DNA of 64,000 bases from Lytechinus variegatus (GCF_018143015.1 NC_054742.1:51345195-51409194); one strand, 5' to 3'; counted from the first letter of the stretch, positions 11,907-22,774 are shown. Notes: a model not told the origin generated them from the sequence alone. Numbers and translations: made by a program.

Positions 11907-12085
11907 GGCATTGTGGCGTGCGCCTGTAATCCAAGCTGTGGGGAAGTTACAAATTGATGCAGAGGTTCGAGGTTCGAGCCCCGGTCACGTCTTTCGGATG
12001 ATGACGTTAAAGGTCGGTCCCAGACGTAAATAATCATATCTGATTGATACACGTCTGACAAAAACTCAAATACACACACACACAC
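11907..12085 (+). mobile_element. SINE with 7SL-like head and (CA)n tail
   Basis: GTGGCGTGCGCCTGTAATCC at 11921-11940, followed by AAGCT, matches the 5' Alu domain of 7SL RNA at most positions (human form, from memory: GTGGCGCGTGCCTGTAGTCC then CAGCT). It is followed at about 11973 by GGTTCGAGCCCC, a good pol III B box. Next comes TTCGGATGATGACGTTAAA, a phrase I associate with SINE bodies of marine invertebrates, and a (CA)n run at 12050-12066. A full 7SL gene would be ~300 nt; the later SRP domains are not seen, so this is a derived SINE. Confidence 0.55.
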
Positions 12086-12637
12086 GCTAATCAGTAAGCA
12101 TATTGTTCGCATCAATGGACCCTGTACCACCGAAGTGAATGTTCCTGGTCCCATGATGTCATCGACATCAACGGTGCAGATTGGTGCATCGGCATGCTCA
12201 TGAATAATGCATACATTCACGTCTCCTTGGGTTCTAAGAGGCTTCACGACTCAAGTCACTCATCTTGTGCTCACTCGGCTCACACCAATTCTCCTTGTCA
12301 CCAGCTAGTCTCATCTCAACCACTACTTGACTAGGATTTGAGGAATATAGTCAAGTCGCGAGACCTTGTGGCATTAGACCATCTGAGAAGTATACCAATT
12401 ACCAAGATAATAAAGTCTTTTGAGGGATTATTTTTTGTTTTAAACATTGAAAGTTCTATCAAAGCTGGGCTAAATATTACCCAAGGAATAATCAGTTGTT
12501 TTTCTTTAAAAGCCCTTGCTTGTCTTTATACAGGGGATTTGTTTGAACATCTGTATTAGAGAAGTCTACATTATGATCTTTTATTATTGCTGCAGTCTGC
12601 AGATGAGTTTTATAAACAATCTTTGCATTTTGAGAAC
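12086..12637. other. No gene seen
   Basis: Unique-looking AT-rich DNA. A 73-codon ORF at 12338-12559 lacks recognisable features. Confidence 0.4.
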
Positions 12638-13229
12638 TTAAAGGTCAAGTCCACCTCAGAAAAACGTTGATTTGAATCAATAGAGAAAAATCAGACCAGC
12701 ACAATGCTGAAGATTTCATCAAAATCGGATGTAAAATAAGAAAGTTATGACATTTCAAAGTTTCGCTTATTTTTAACAAAATAGTTATATGAACGAGCCA
12801 GTCACATCAAAATGATAGAGTTGATGATGTCACTCACTATTTCTTTTGTTTTTTATTGTTTGAATTATAAAATATTTCAATTTTTACGAATTTGACGATT
12901 AGGACCTCCTTGCCTGAAGCACAAAATGTTAAAATACTGGAATTCCACGTGTTTAGGGAGGAATGAAACTTCATTTTACATGACAATAACGAGAAAATCA
13001 AAATATTTCATATTTCAAACTAAAAAAAAAAGAAATAGTGAGTGAATGACATCATCGACTCTCTCATTTGGATGTAGCTGGCTCGTTCATATAACTGTTT
13101 TTGTGAAATGAAGCGAAATTTTGAAATGTCATAACTTTCTTATTTTACATCCGATTTTGATGAAATGCTTGTTGAATTTTTCTCTTTTTATTCAAATCAA
13201 GTTTTTGTTGGGGTGGACTTGTCCTTTAA
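12638..13229. mobile_element. TTAA-flanked palindromic MITE, family B copy 1
   Basis: TTAA on both sides (12638-12641, 13226-13229). Inner ends are AAGGTCAAGTCCACC and GGTGGACTTGTCC. The arms are inverted copies: each contains ATTTCATCAAAATCGGATGT or its complement and a GATGATGTCA block. Copy 2 is at 58452-59057 and matches closely along its whole length. No ORF. Confidence 0.85.
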
Positions 13230-13259
13230 ATGAGGTTGTGTCGTGTAATGAATGGAGGC

Positions 13260-13725
13260 TTAACTCCTTCTGCATCAGTCATGTTCACCCCTGGTACAAA
13301 TTTTCCTTGGGTAATACCAAATGTGTGCTGTTGAGGATGATGCGGTCAGAGGTCACCGAGGGGTCATAAGTCATTTTTTCTGTCCAAATAGCTCTCATTC
13401 CTTTAGTTCAGTTTTATCAGTTTTATGTTCCCACTTGGTACAAACGATCTTTAGGTAACACTACATGTGTGTTGTTGGGGTCAATGGTCATCTAGGGTTC
13501 AAATGATATGAGGTCATGTCTATCCTTTTTTCAAGTTTTAGTTAAAATTGCTCTCATTTCTTTATATCTTCATCAATTGTACAAATGTTATTTTCTTGGT
13601 AATACCACATACATGTGTATTCTTGACGATGATAAGCTCAAAGGTCATCTAGAGGTCAAAAGTTAAAGATCATATTGCATATTTTAGTGATCTCAAAATC
13701 AGGTGAGACACATTGTTGTGAACCA
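13260..13725. repeat. ~160-bp tandem repeat with AGGTCA motifs, three units
   Basis: Units start near 13275, 13425 and 13572. Each has a TGGTACAAA/TTGTACAAA phrase, GGTAAtaCCAcATGTGTg, a GATGATG/GGTCAaaGGTCATCTAG block and CTCTCATTcCTTTA. GGTCA half-sites occur two or three times per unit (AGAGGTCACCGAGGGGTCA, CAATGGTCAT, AAAGGTCATCTAGAGGTCA). Confidence 0.65.
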
Positions 13726-14639
13726 CCTTATTTTAATTGGCAGCCCAAGGAGGGGGTAAACATCCTGACCCCCCCCTTAGATCTGCCACTGGTTGTATAT
13801 GTGTCTGTAGGATGTACATGATGGTAATAGTACTACCCAGAGTACTATATGCTGCTGTAATATTAACCATTTCAAAGAAAATCCACGAGGAGGAGGGTTT
13901 TGATTGGGAAAAATCTTGAAATTATTCTTTTTGCCCATTCACTTGGCCAAGGTCAATGTAATTTGAGATCAGTCAACTTCTTCCTCTTTTACTACCTTTA
14001 AAATGACGAGGTACTTGATCAAATCCATTTTAATTTGTAAAATGTATAAACAGGGCGTTATTAAAGAACTGTATGTTTCCAAGACAAGGTGAAAGGTCAT
14101 CTGAGATAAATATATTGAATCTACTGTAAAAAGATATATATTTTGAAGCGCATTTGTTTTAAGTTCATTTTAAATATTCAATAAATTTGTATATGAGACT
14201 GGTAAGTTCAGGGAGAAATTATCAGAGTGTGACCTGCATGGTATACATGAATATTGAGAGATTCCATTAAATCATCTCAAATTCATTGGTATTATTTGAT
14301 GAAAAAATGAAATAAAGTAATGAAAGCTCAATGTCCGAGCTGAAATATGTTTTGTATAATGGCTTCAAAACTTGATGTTTTAAGCTCCATATCAAGCAAT
14401 ATTGAGTATGATAAGAATCTCATCGAACAGGCAATGTGAGCATAAAGCGTGAGCCAAAATTTTACATAATGACATGAAAGATTTTTTTTTGCACATCTTC
14501 CCCTCACTTTATTTTACTCACTCGTCTTCCTTTTTCCTTCTACTTTTCCCATTCTTTTTCTTTCTCCTTTTTTTCCTCTGCAAGTTTTTTTTCATGGGGG
14601 CACGTGCCCCCCCCCCCCCCCCCGTATCTACGCCCCAGG
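13726..14639. other. No gene seen; homopolymer tracts
   Basis: Contains GAAGG-poor AT-rich DNA, a pyrimidine-rich tract (14480-14590) and an ~18-bp poly-C run near 14606. The C run and adjoining GTATCTACGCCCC look like a decayed transposon terminus. Confidence 0.4.
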
Positions 14640-14960
14640 TTTGTCTACAACCATTTTGTCTGCTACCCATTTGGTCCAATGGGTATGCCGTAACCAATTA
14701 AGTGTTTTATCTCTTCTCTGAGGCTGAAGCCATTTTGTATAATATCCACTTTGTCTATTATAATATCTCAGTTAAGCCTTTTCTCAGTCTATATCAATGG
14801 GAAAAAAATGTATATGAATCTTATTTTCATTTAACAATGTGCAAATCGATAAGTAGACAAAGTGGAGTCTTTGCATTAGACTAAATGACAGCTAGACCAA
14901 GTGATACTTTGACCAAATGGTGATTATACCGAATCGATAATAAACCAAGTGAAATGAGAT
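14640..14960. repeat. Palindromic repeat of TTTGTCTA/ACCATTTGGTC units, family R copy 1
   Basis: The left arm has TTTGTCTACAACCATTTTG and CCATTTGGTCCAATGG; the right arm has the complements (GACAAAGTGG, TAGACCAAGTG, GACCAAATGGT). Each arm is built of ~22-bp repeats of the same words. Related stretches lie at 47745-47860, 49905-50205 and 61140-61485. Confidence 0.6.
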
Positions 14961-15401
14961 TATAGAACAAAATAGGAAAAAACACCACATGAAATAAGTG
15001 TAAAAGTGAACAGTGAAGGGAATATTTAGAACTTTGGGTGCTTGGTTGTACAACTTAATCTCTAAACAAAACTTGATTCAATTTGATTTAATTAATTATT
15101 TAAATCCGTTTGTACAGTTCAATAGCAGCATGAAATCGAAAGGAAGGAGACATACTAAGACAGAGCTTGTAGGGTGGATGCCCCCTTTTCTATGAACATT
15201 TTTGTTTATATGATAAAAATTAAGATAAATGTCCTTGATCAGATAATATGACATGATGACTAAACTTAAGGTGGAGGACCTCTCCCCTATTTAGTTTAAG
15301 AAAAAGGAAAAGAAAATTAGACAAGTATACCATGGCCCTATGAAACGGGGGTGCTCAGAGCACTCTCAAAATTTACCTGGGGGTTGTTGTTGTTGTTGAA
15401 T

Positions 15402-15527
15402 ATGATGGCGCTCTTTCCAGTCTTCAATCTCTCCAGATTATACGCGCCAGTCGCTTTCGCAAGTACGACGTCGTCGGCAAAGGAAAAGGATCCATACGAC
15501 GTCAAACCATTGGGGACGATTATATGA
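15402..15527 (+). CDS. Candidate 41-codon ORF or orphan first exon
   Basis: ATGATGGCG starts a 41-aa frame (MMALFPVFNLSRLY...AKEKDPYDVKPLGTII) in a GC- and CpG-rich island within AT-rich DNA. The N-terminus is hydrophobic with R and S/T and no acidic residue before the KEKD stretch, which would fit a mitochondrial presequence. GATGGCGCTCTT also resembles a YY1-type initiator element. No downstream exon is recognised, and a GT donor inside (GCAAGTACG, about 15461) is weak. It could be a lost first exon, a transposon piece or chance. I do not recognise the protein. Confidence 0.2.
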   Translation: MMALFPVFNLSRLYAPVAFASTTSSAKEKDPYDVKPLGTII

Positions 15528-15626
15528 CATGTTAATATAGATTAGTCACCCATCCACCTATTATATTAGTAGGTCCTACAAAATTAAACATCTTCGTGGA
15601 ATAACACTTTAATACAAATAGAGAAA

Positions 15627-15732
15627 TTAAATATCGCGCGTGCTAAATCATTTACATGTAGCACGCGCGATATTTAAGTGCCCTTTTCCACGAACAATCA
15701 TTTAGTAAATGATTGTTCATGGAAAAGGGCAC
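15627..15732. repeat. Two back-to-back hairpins
   Basis: Arms 15627-15645 and 15659-15677 are a perfect 19-bp inverted repeat (TTAAATATCGCGCGTGCTA) with a 13-nt loop. Directly after it, 15678-15704 and 15706-15732 form a 27-bp inverted repeat with one mismatch and a one-base loop (GTGCCCTTTTCC...). No coding signal. Confidence 0.85.
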
Positions 15733-16259
15733 ACCAGCTAACCAATCGGCTACTAGTTATTGCATAATATATATAGAGAGAATTTCCTAAAATCTTCGTC
15801 AAACAACAATTCAAATGTGAAATCACATATTTCTCGTCCCTCTTAATCTTTTGTTTTGTCGTTATATATAAGAAGAATGAATTGTAAGAGCAATTACATT
15901 CATTTATTTAGTTTTCGCTAAGAATATTCCAGAATGTCCTGGCAGTAAAGTTTTATTAGGCACTATATTTAATATATTATTTATAGAACTATTATCAATT
16001 CCAATTTTGAAGGCACTCCTGTAGTTAATCGGTTAAATGAATAATTCAGTTTGTCTATTAGAGATATTGAAAACATTTTTCTTAGGTCAAGAAAATGTAC
16101 TTTGAATAGTAGGCTGAACAAAATTTCAATTCAAATTGTGACACGGGATTATTTACACGAATCGGGATTTATTTCGTCTTCGCATGATTTGCACGGATCT
16201 ATGCTCCTTTTGTCAAAAAGAACTTATTTTGTGTTGTTTTTTTTTCAGTACAACTTGAT

Positions 16260-16550
16260 ATGAAGAACATACACCTATATGAGAAGGCAAAGGGCACTCG
16301 TTAACACATAAAACATGTCCTTCTCAGGTGAAAGGGGCACAATACACGCCCATAAGGGGGCAATTAGGGGGGGAAAATGGCACTTTTACGAAAAAAGGGC
16401 ACTTGGAAACACCTAAAATGATGACCTTCCGAAAAAAGGGGCACTTTACACGTTCGTAAGAGGGCATTTTTCTTGAGTAAAAAATTGCACTTTTTCAGCG
16501 CTTCAAAAAGTAGGGGCACTGCGCCCTCAGGATCGCCGCCCCTGGACAAG
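16260..16550. repeat. Degenerate GGGCAC repeats ending in a CGCCGCCCCTG terminus
   Basis: Short units of the form (A)n-GGGGCAC-TTT-ACACG recur at spacings of about 35-60 bp (16293, 16331, 16377, 16396, 16439, 16467, 16514). The stretch ends in GGATCGCCGCCCCTG (about 16533), like the hAT-type terminus at 35440-35454. Probably a decayed MITE; the left end is not identified. Confidence 0.4.
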
Positions 16551-17697
16551 GATTTATTTTGTGTGTGCGATGTGCGGGTGGGTTTTATTATCATTTTCTT
16601 CTCTATTTTCTGTACTTTCTTATTTTCTTTCAGTGAATTTGAAAATTAATTATTTATGCAAATGATTATGAAATACTTTTTTAATGGTACCTTGATGTAT
16701 ATATCATTTATGAAGTTATCATGATGTATCATTGAAGTTATGAAATGTATGAAGCCAGTTTATGTTTGTATTCACTGGATGAAGCATAAAAGAATACTTT
16801 CAAAAAATGATGTAAACATGAATTTTATACGCGAGCGTTGGCGCAAAGCTCTATGTGATGAATAAAAAAGAATAATGGCGTCTGTCGCAAAAGTTTCTTT
16901 TTTAATCCCATCGCATTTTTTTTCCCCGTTCTTTTTTTCTTTGCCTTTTCTTTTTTCTTCATTTTTTTCTCGCCCACCAGAGGTGAAGGCGAGACTAATA
17001 CATCCAAATGTCCGTCGTCAGTCCGTCACAAACCTGTAATAGGGACCTTTCGCAATCATCACGGACGCTAGTATTAGGGTCCCCTATCACAAAAGTTAAC
17101 GCTTAATCATACACTTGATTCTTAAGATTGATTGTGCATTACAGTCAATAGAATCAAACGTAGAAAACTGCTCTACGATCAATGCTAAGCTTTGTGTAAC
17201 AGGGGGGTTACAGGCCCTACAAATCTGCTTTTCGTGTGCAAAATCCCTTTCCGCGACACCCGTACCGCATACATGCATGTATATTACGACTGATGGCTGG
17301 AGATATTCAAAATGCAGGACCTAAAATAGATTTATGAAATGGATAAGAAAGTGGTTTTTCAAACAAATCGAGAACATATTGAGTGAGGAAAAACTTACTG
17401 AATGAAGGCTTAAATATAGATCATTACAGTCCATCGAATCGATATTACATTTAATGTGGATTATTGGTGGATCACTGGCAATTGATTTCATGGATAAGAT
17501 CAACCTCTCCAGCCGAACATTTCGCATGCGTTGATATGTACACATCATATGCGATACCTTTGAACTCGTTTCCTTTTGTTTCTTTTGTTTCTTTGTTTCT
17601 TTTGTTTACTCCTTATACACAAACGATATGCCTCTCGCACACGATGTGAGGGGCATTATGTTTTACATTCCCCAGAAATGGGGATTAGATTCAAATT
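16551..17697. other. No gene seen
   Basis: AT-rich, with pyrimidine tracts (16905-16975) and a (TTTCTTTTG)n-like stretch at 17571-17605. No conserved coding or RNA features. Confidence 0.45.
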
Positions 17698-18003
17698 CCG
17701 GGGGGACCACTTCCATTGATGAGTGGATACCAGGCACGACCATGGGGTTTCGAAAAGTACCCTAAAGTGACATGCTAAACAAGGGAAGCAATTCTTTTCC
17801 AGATTATGAAAATGCATCTCTTAACAAGTATTTGGCTTGTGAAACCCTACAAATATTGAATATATATCCCTTTTTTCAGCATTTTAAACATCGTTTTGTA
17901 ACGTTACATAGGCCTATATACGTAACGTACCTGCCCACTCTGTCCCCTTTTACGGGTGGTCGCTACTGGTATCCACTAATCAATGGAAGTGGGCCCCCCG
18001 GGC
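17698..18003. mobile_element. hAT-like MITE, family C copy 1
   Basis: Terminal inverted repeats: CCGGGGGGACCACTTCCATT...GAGTGGATACCA at the left and TGGTATCCACT...GGAAGTGGGCCCCCCGGG at the right. The centre is not palindromic. The target duplication is not readable here but is at copy 2 (36678-37228). Confidence 0.75.
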
Positions 18004-18280
18004 GGCCTCTCGAGCTCTAGGAGGAGTCAAATGTGGCTTTGGAAAGTCGTCCTCAATCGGATAAATCGCTGTTACCATAGTAGCAACCAGAATTTTGCAC
18101 ACGAAACGCATATTGAATGTTTCCGTCGCAGATGCGAAATGAAAAAAAATCTCGTGTCACACAATTTGCATTGCAGGACTGAGTTTTATGACCATGATGA
18201 CGGGCCCAAAAAGTCCCTTCCAAAGTCAACTACCGTTGTAAATAAGCGTCCGCGTCCTCAAACGAAAGGTCGGGAATGAC

Positions 18281-19565
18281 ACATAACTCCACAACCGTAA
18301 ATCGCTTTTCAATCAAACTTGGATGGTAGATGGACTTGGGGGACCTGCATGTTATGCTGCAGTCTGATGTCATATGGTAAGGTCAAAGGTCATTTTCAGG
18401 TCAACGTTAAAGTTTACATGCAAGACTCTCTTTTGACACTTAACTCCGCAACCGTATGTCGCTTTTCAACCAAACTTGGATAGTAGATGGGCTTGGGGAC
18501 CTAGCTGCATGTTATGCTGCAGTCGGAGGTCACATGGTAAGGTTAAAGGTCATTTTCAGGTCAACGTTAAAGATAAATTCCAGTTTTGGTAATGATCTCA
18601 AAATGACTTTTTACAGAATATAATATAATGACCACTCAAGTGTCTGTTTGCATGAATAAAAAATATGTGCCAAAGGATTCTGGAAGAAATTGTGTAATTG
18701 CTGAGAAATAAGCAAAACAAGCGCGGATTCGGTCACTTCCGTCGGGTCTTTATTCAAGCAATAATAATACACTGTCCCACGTGTGCCTATCTGTGTTGGT
18801 GATCTTCAGTGTGAACACTTTTCAGCGTAGATTTCAAGATTTCACAAAGTTCAGTTTATGTAACTGTACCAGATCTAGATCCTCGATGATATACTGACAA
18901 TTAAGCCTTGTTTTACAGACTCTCTCATGAAACTTTAGTGTTTACTGCAACTACTGGAATTTCTCTTTAAGGTGTACATGCAAGACTCTTAACTCTGCAA
19001 TCGTAAGTCGCTTTTCAACCAAACTTGGATGGTAGATGGACTTGGGGGACCTGCATGTTATGCTGCAGTCAGAGGTCACATGGTAAGGTCAAAGATCATT
19101 TTCAGGTCAACATTAAACTTTACATGCAAGACTCTTGACATCTAACTCCGCAACCGTAAGTCACTTTTCAACCAAACTTGGATGTTAGACTTGGGGGATG
19201 TGCATGTTATGCTGCAGTCAGAGGTTACATGGTAAGGTCCAAGGTCATTTTCAGGTCAACATTAAACTTTACATGCAAGACTCTTGTGACACCTGACTCC
19301 GCAACCTTAGTCACTTTTCAACCAAACTTGTATGGTAGATGGACTTGGGGGACCTGCATGTTATGCTGCAGTCGGAGGTCACATGGTTAGGTCAAAGATC
19401 ATTTTGAGGTCAACTACCTAACTCCGCAACCGTAAGTTACTTTTCAACAATACTTGGGTGGTAGATGTACTTAGGCGACCTGCATGTTATGCTGCAGTCG
19501 GAGGTCACATGGTAAGGTCAAAGGTAATTTTCAGGTCAACATTAAAGTTTCCTTGCAAGCTCTTA
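18281..19565. repeat. ~150-bp satellite, six units, interrupted by a MITE
   Basis: Units start with AACTCCGCAACCGTAAGTC-like sequence at about 18287, 18441, 18991, 19143, 19296 and 19419. Each contains CAAACTTGGATGGTAGATGG, CTGCATGTTATGCTGCAGTC and a triple half-site phrase AAGGTCAAAGGTCATTTTC then AGGTCAA. The period is 146-154 bp except for a shorter last interval. Between units 2 and 3 a 404-bp TTAA element is inserted. Confidence 0.85.
18567..18970 (+). mobile_element. TTAA-flanked MITE, family E copy 1
   Basis: Flanked by TTAA (18567-18570 and 18967-18970), with ~15-bp terminal inverted repeats AAGATAAATTCCAGT and ACTGGAATTTCTCTT. It is inserted in a satellite unit at a TTAA that sister units still carry intact (AACGTTAAAG / CATTAAACTTT), so its boundaries are secure. 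Copy 2, inverted, is at 25906-26467. No ORF. Confidence 0.85.
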
Positions 19566-19956
19566 TGACAAGTGTTATTCCATCCCAGTCATTTCACAAT
19601 GAAGTTTCGATATAATTCTCTTGCGTGCCCTCGCAAATCATGATATTTCTGGTTATTTTCATAAGTGGGCGAGACACAAAATTGCGTTCAATTTAGCTTT
19701 TCCCTATCATTAGCTCATTCCATTTTACCTCATTTCCCGTTTCTTTTTGCCTATTTTGAGTCTTTCCCGCGGCCTAACATCCCGCTCCATTTTGCCCATC
19801 TCTTAATTCATTTCCCTTTTCTCACTAATTTATTAGTATTTCGATATGATTTGTGTTTTTTTTCACATGTAATCCTTCCTTCCGTTTTGTCTTTTTTCTC
19901 ATGTTATTTCCTTTTCTTCTCCCTATCTACTTCCCCCTGCCCCCGAGCTGCGCGGC

Positions 19957-21291
19957 CGGCGCGTTTCCGTTTTACACCCTGGCGAAGGCATTTTCCGGAA
20001 AAGTAGCCAAAAAGCGACTAGTGAAGAGTCTACGTCTACGTTTGTTTACATTATCAGCTGGGCGCGCGATCCAAAGTCCGCACCAAAGTTATCCGCAGCT
20101 GAGCTTATACTTTCCAGGTTCAATACTGCAGTATCTATCTATCTAATAATCTTCTCTGTCTCTCTCATTCTTTATCTAACATCTATCTATCTCAAATTCT
20201 CTATCTCTCTCTATCTATCCATCCATCTGTCTGTCTTTCTCTATTTCTCTCTCTCTACCTACCTATGTAACTACAGTATCTATCTGTTAATTTGTCGCTC
20301 TACTCTCTCATTCTTCAATCTGACATATATCTATCTCTCAAATTCTCTATCTATCTCTCTATCCATCTGTCTGTCTTTCTCTTATTCTCTCTATCTATTT
20401 ATCTATTTTTTAACTTATCTATCTGTTAATATTCTTTGTCTCTCTCCCTCTTTATCTATCTAACATCTATCTATCTCTATCTATCCATCTGTCTGTCTTT
20501 CTCTATTTCTCTCTATCTATATATCTATCTATGTATCTATCTATCTGTTAATTTGTCTATATTCTCTGTCTCTCTCATTCTTTATCTTTCTATCTATCTA
20601 ACATCTATCTATCTGTCTCTCAAATTCTCTATCTCTCTCCTTCTCTAGCATCTGTCTGTCTTTTTTCTCTCTTTCTCTTTGTCCGTCCATATGAACATCT
20701 CTCCTCTCTATATCCTTCTCTCTCTCTTTCTGTCTCTCCCCCTCTCCCTCTATATATCGACCTCTCTGTCTCTCCCCCTCTCTCTATCTATCCATCCATC
20801 TCTCCCTCTTTCTCTCTCTTTCTATCTATCCACCTCTCTCTCTTTCTCTATTATTATCTATCTATCTGTCTATCTTGTCTCTATCTATTTATCTGTCTTC
20901 TATATCTATCTTTCGGCAGCTTCTAAGTGTATCAATCCATTAAACTTAAATTTGTCTTTCCATTATAAGTATCTGTTTATTTTGATTTTGTCTGTCATTC
21001 TATTCATTTAGTTAATAATTTATTTTTAGAAAAAAAAACTATCATAAACAACGCGACTGCAAAAGCATGTTCGGATTTCAATCCTGACTGCCGCTCTCTC
21101 TGTACATGAAGTGCCGAGGAACTCTGTGCTCTGATCAGTAACTGTGCAAATTGCATGCGGTGGTGGACTCGCCTTTCTCGCACGCTGCATGCAACCCAGC
21201 GACGTTTGTAGACTCTTCACTAGTCGCTTTTTGGCTTCTTTTCCGGAAAATGCCTTCGCCAGGGTGTAAAACGGAAACGCGCGCCCGGCCG
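19957..21291. repeat. Inverted repeat of ~80 bp enclosing a (TATC)n microsatellite
   Basis: 19957-20032 and 21209-21291 are inverted copies (GCGTTTCCGTTTTACACCCT, GGCATTTTCCGGAAAA, AAAAAGCGACTAGTGAAGAG and complements). Between them, 20125-20935 is an ~800-bp pyrimidine microsatellite of (CTAT), (TCTC) and (CTGT) words with CTAACATCTATC interruptions; the rest is unique. The arrangement suggests a DNA element with long terminal inverted repeats whose centre has been replaced by simple sequence. Confidence 0.7.
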
Positions 21292-21344
21292 TTGGTCATA
21301 CTGCCCCCGCCCCAACCCCCCCCCCCCGTCTGTTGGGCTCGGTG

Positions 21345-21580
21345 TAAAAATGGCAGAGGTAAAAATGGCAAGGGTAAAAATGGCAAAGGTAGAAATGGCA
21401 AGGGTAAAAATGGCAAAGGTAAAAATGGCACAGGTAAAAATGGCAGAGGTAAAAATGGCAAGGGTAAAAATGGCAAAGGTAAAAATTGCAGAGGTAAAGT
21501 GGCAGAAGTAAAAATGGCAAAGGTAAAAATGGCAGTGGTAAAAATGGCAAAGATAAAAATGGCAGAGGTAAAAATTAATG
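21345..21580 (+). repeat. 15-bp minisatellite, about 16 units
   Basis: Tandem AAAAATGGCAAAGGT with G/A variants. Because the unit is a multiple of three, it reads through in several frames on both strands (KNGKG repeats, or LPLPF repeats in the complement), which is why long frames appear. I see no initiation or splice context supporting a real protein. Confidence 0.85.
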
Positions 21581-21699
21581 ATAACACTTAAGTTGGTATT
21601 TCCCCCCTGGACTTACATGCACGATCGACCTTCTCATGTCAAATCGCTCTTCTAATATTCAAATTTGAAGAACACTTTGGATCCAAAAAATATTGTACT

Positions 21700-22140
21700 T
21701 AACATTACAGGGTAAATTCACACTGATATAAATAAGTTTATTAAAATTATATTGATGCGGGTTTTAGGGAATCCATCAAAGATCTAAAAAGCTACTAAAA
21801 TTATACATGTTGATGGGAACGTCATCTGCGAGCAGTTTCCCCATAATGGTGTAATAGAAATGTCATTTTCAAAAAAAAAGAAAAGTGGTTTTAATTGTAC
21901 CTTGAGTATATTAACATACAAATAATTTTACATCCGCTCCTGAGAGATTTTTTTTAGCAATCAAGAACCACTGACTAAGAAATTGAAAAGTAGACATTTT
22001 GTGCATAAAATACGGGGTATAGTCGTCACAGATCAAAAACTCAAACTTCTAATAACGTTCTTAATCTTTGATGGGTTTTCCGCAAACCTTCACCAAGTAT
22101 TTTAACAGTATAAACCATTTGTCAGGGTGAATTTCTGCTT
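21700..22140. mobile_element. TTAA MITE family A copy 4, decayed
   Basis: Begins with CAGGGTAAATTCACACTGA and ends with TTTGTCAGGGTGAATTTC. Inside are CGTCATCTGCGAGCAG, GAAATGTCATTTTC and a TTCTTAATCTTTGATGGGTTTTCC block in family order. Its termini no longer show TTAA. Confidence 0.7.
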
Positions 22141-22774
22141 CAAAACAGGCCAATAGAATGGTAAGAAACACCTATAAATTTAAATCCCTGATTCGCTACA
22201 CATTTCAAAATTCATGCGGTATACCCGTTACCATTAACTAGTTAAACTTGGACTAGCTGCAATGAGGTATTACTCTGAAAAAAATGAGCACTATAGTTGC
22301 TATTATTATATCATTTACATTAAGCTATATAAGTATCATATCAATATCTATTCGGATCCATAATGATGTTGAAATATGAAAAATTGCTTATATTACAGAA
22401 CGTTTTGTTATTTTTCTGGTATCAAAGTTATAGTGGTTCAAAGAAATACCGAACTCGTTTATTTCAGTATGTTAATGGTAGCGCACATTGGTGTTTACAT
22501 TATATGCGTGATGAAGTGCTGTTCTACTTTACGAACTGGCCAAGATAAATCCTTTCACTCACTAATTGAAATCATTTTGGCATGAACATGTTTGAGTTTA
22601 ATCATGTCAACGAGAAATTATAGACCTAAATTGATGAAAAAAATCAAAATAATATCTCATCAGTTCATAATACTCATTTTGTCGATAGGAGTCCCCTTAA
22701 GTTCAATAATTATGACTGATTTTATCTGGATAGGTGGCTATTTTTCCCCCCTTGCTGATCTAGCATGTCATGAT
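22141..22774. other. No gene seen
   Basis: AT-rich spacer between MITE A copy 4 and the inverted minisatellite, with only short chance ORFs. Confidence 0.4.

Noticed and set aside
20436-21011. Ser/Leu/Tyr-rich ORFs
   Set aside because: Translation of a (TATC)n/(TCTC)n microsatellite.
21151-21591. Long ORFs on both strands with KNGKG or LPLPF repeats
   Set aside because: They are a by-product of a 15-bp minisatellite whose period is a multiple of three. No splice or start context, and several frames are open at once.
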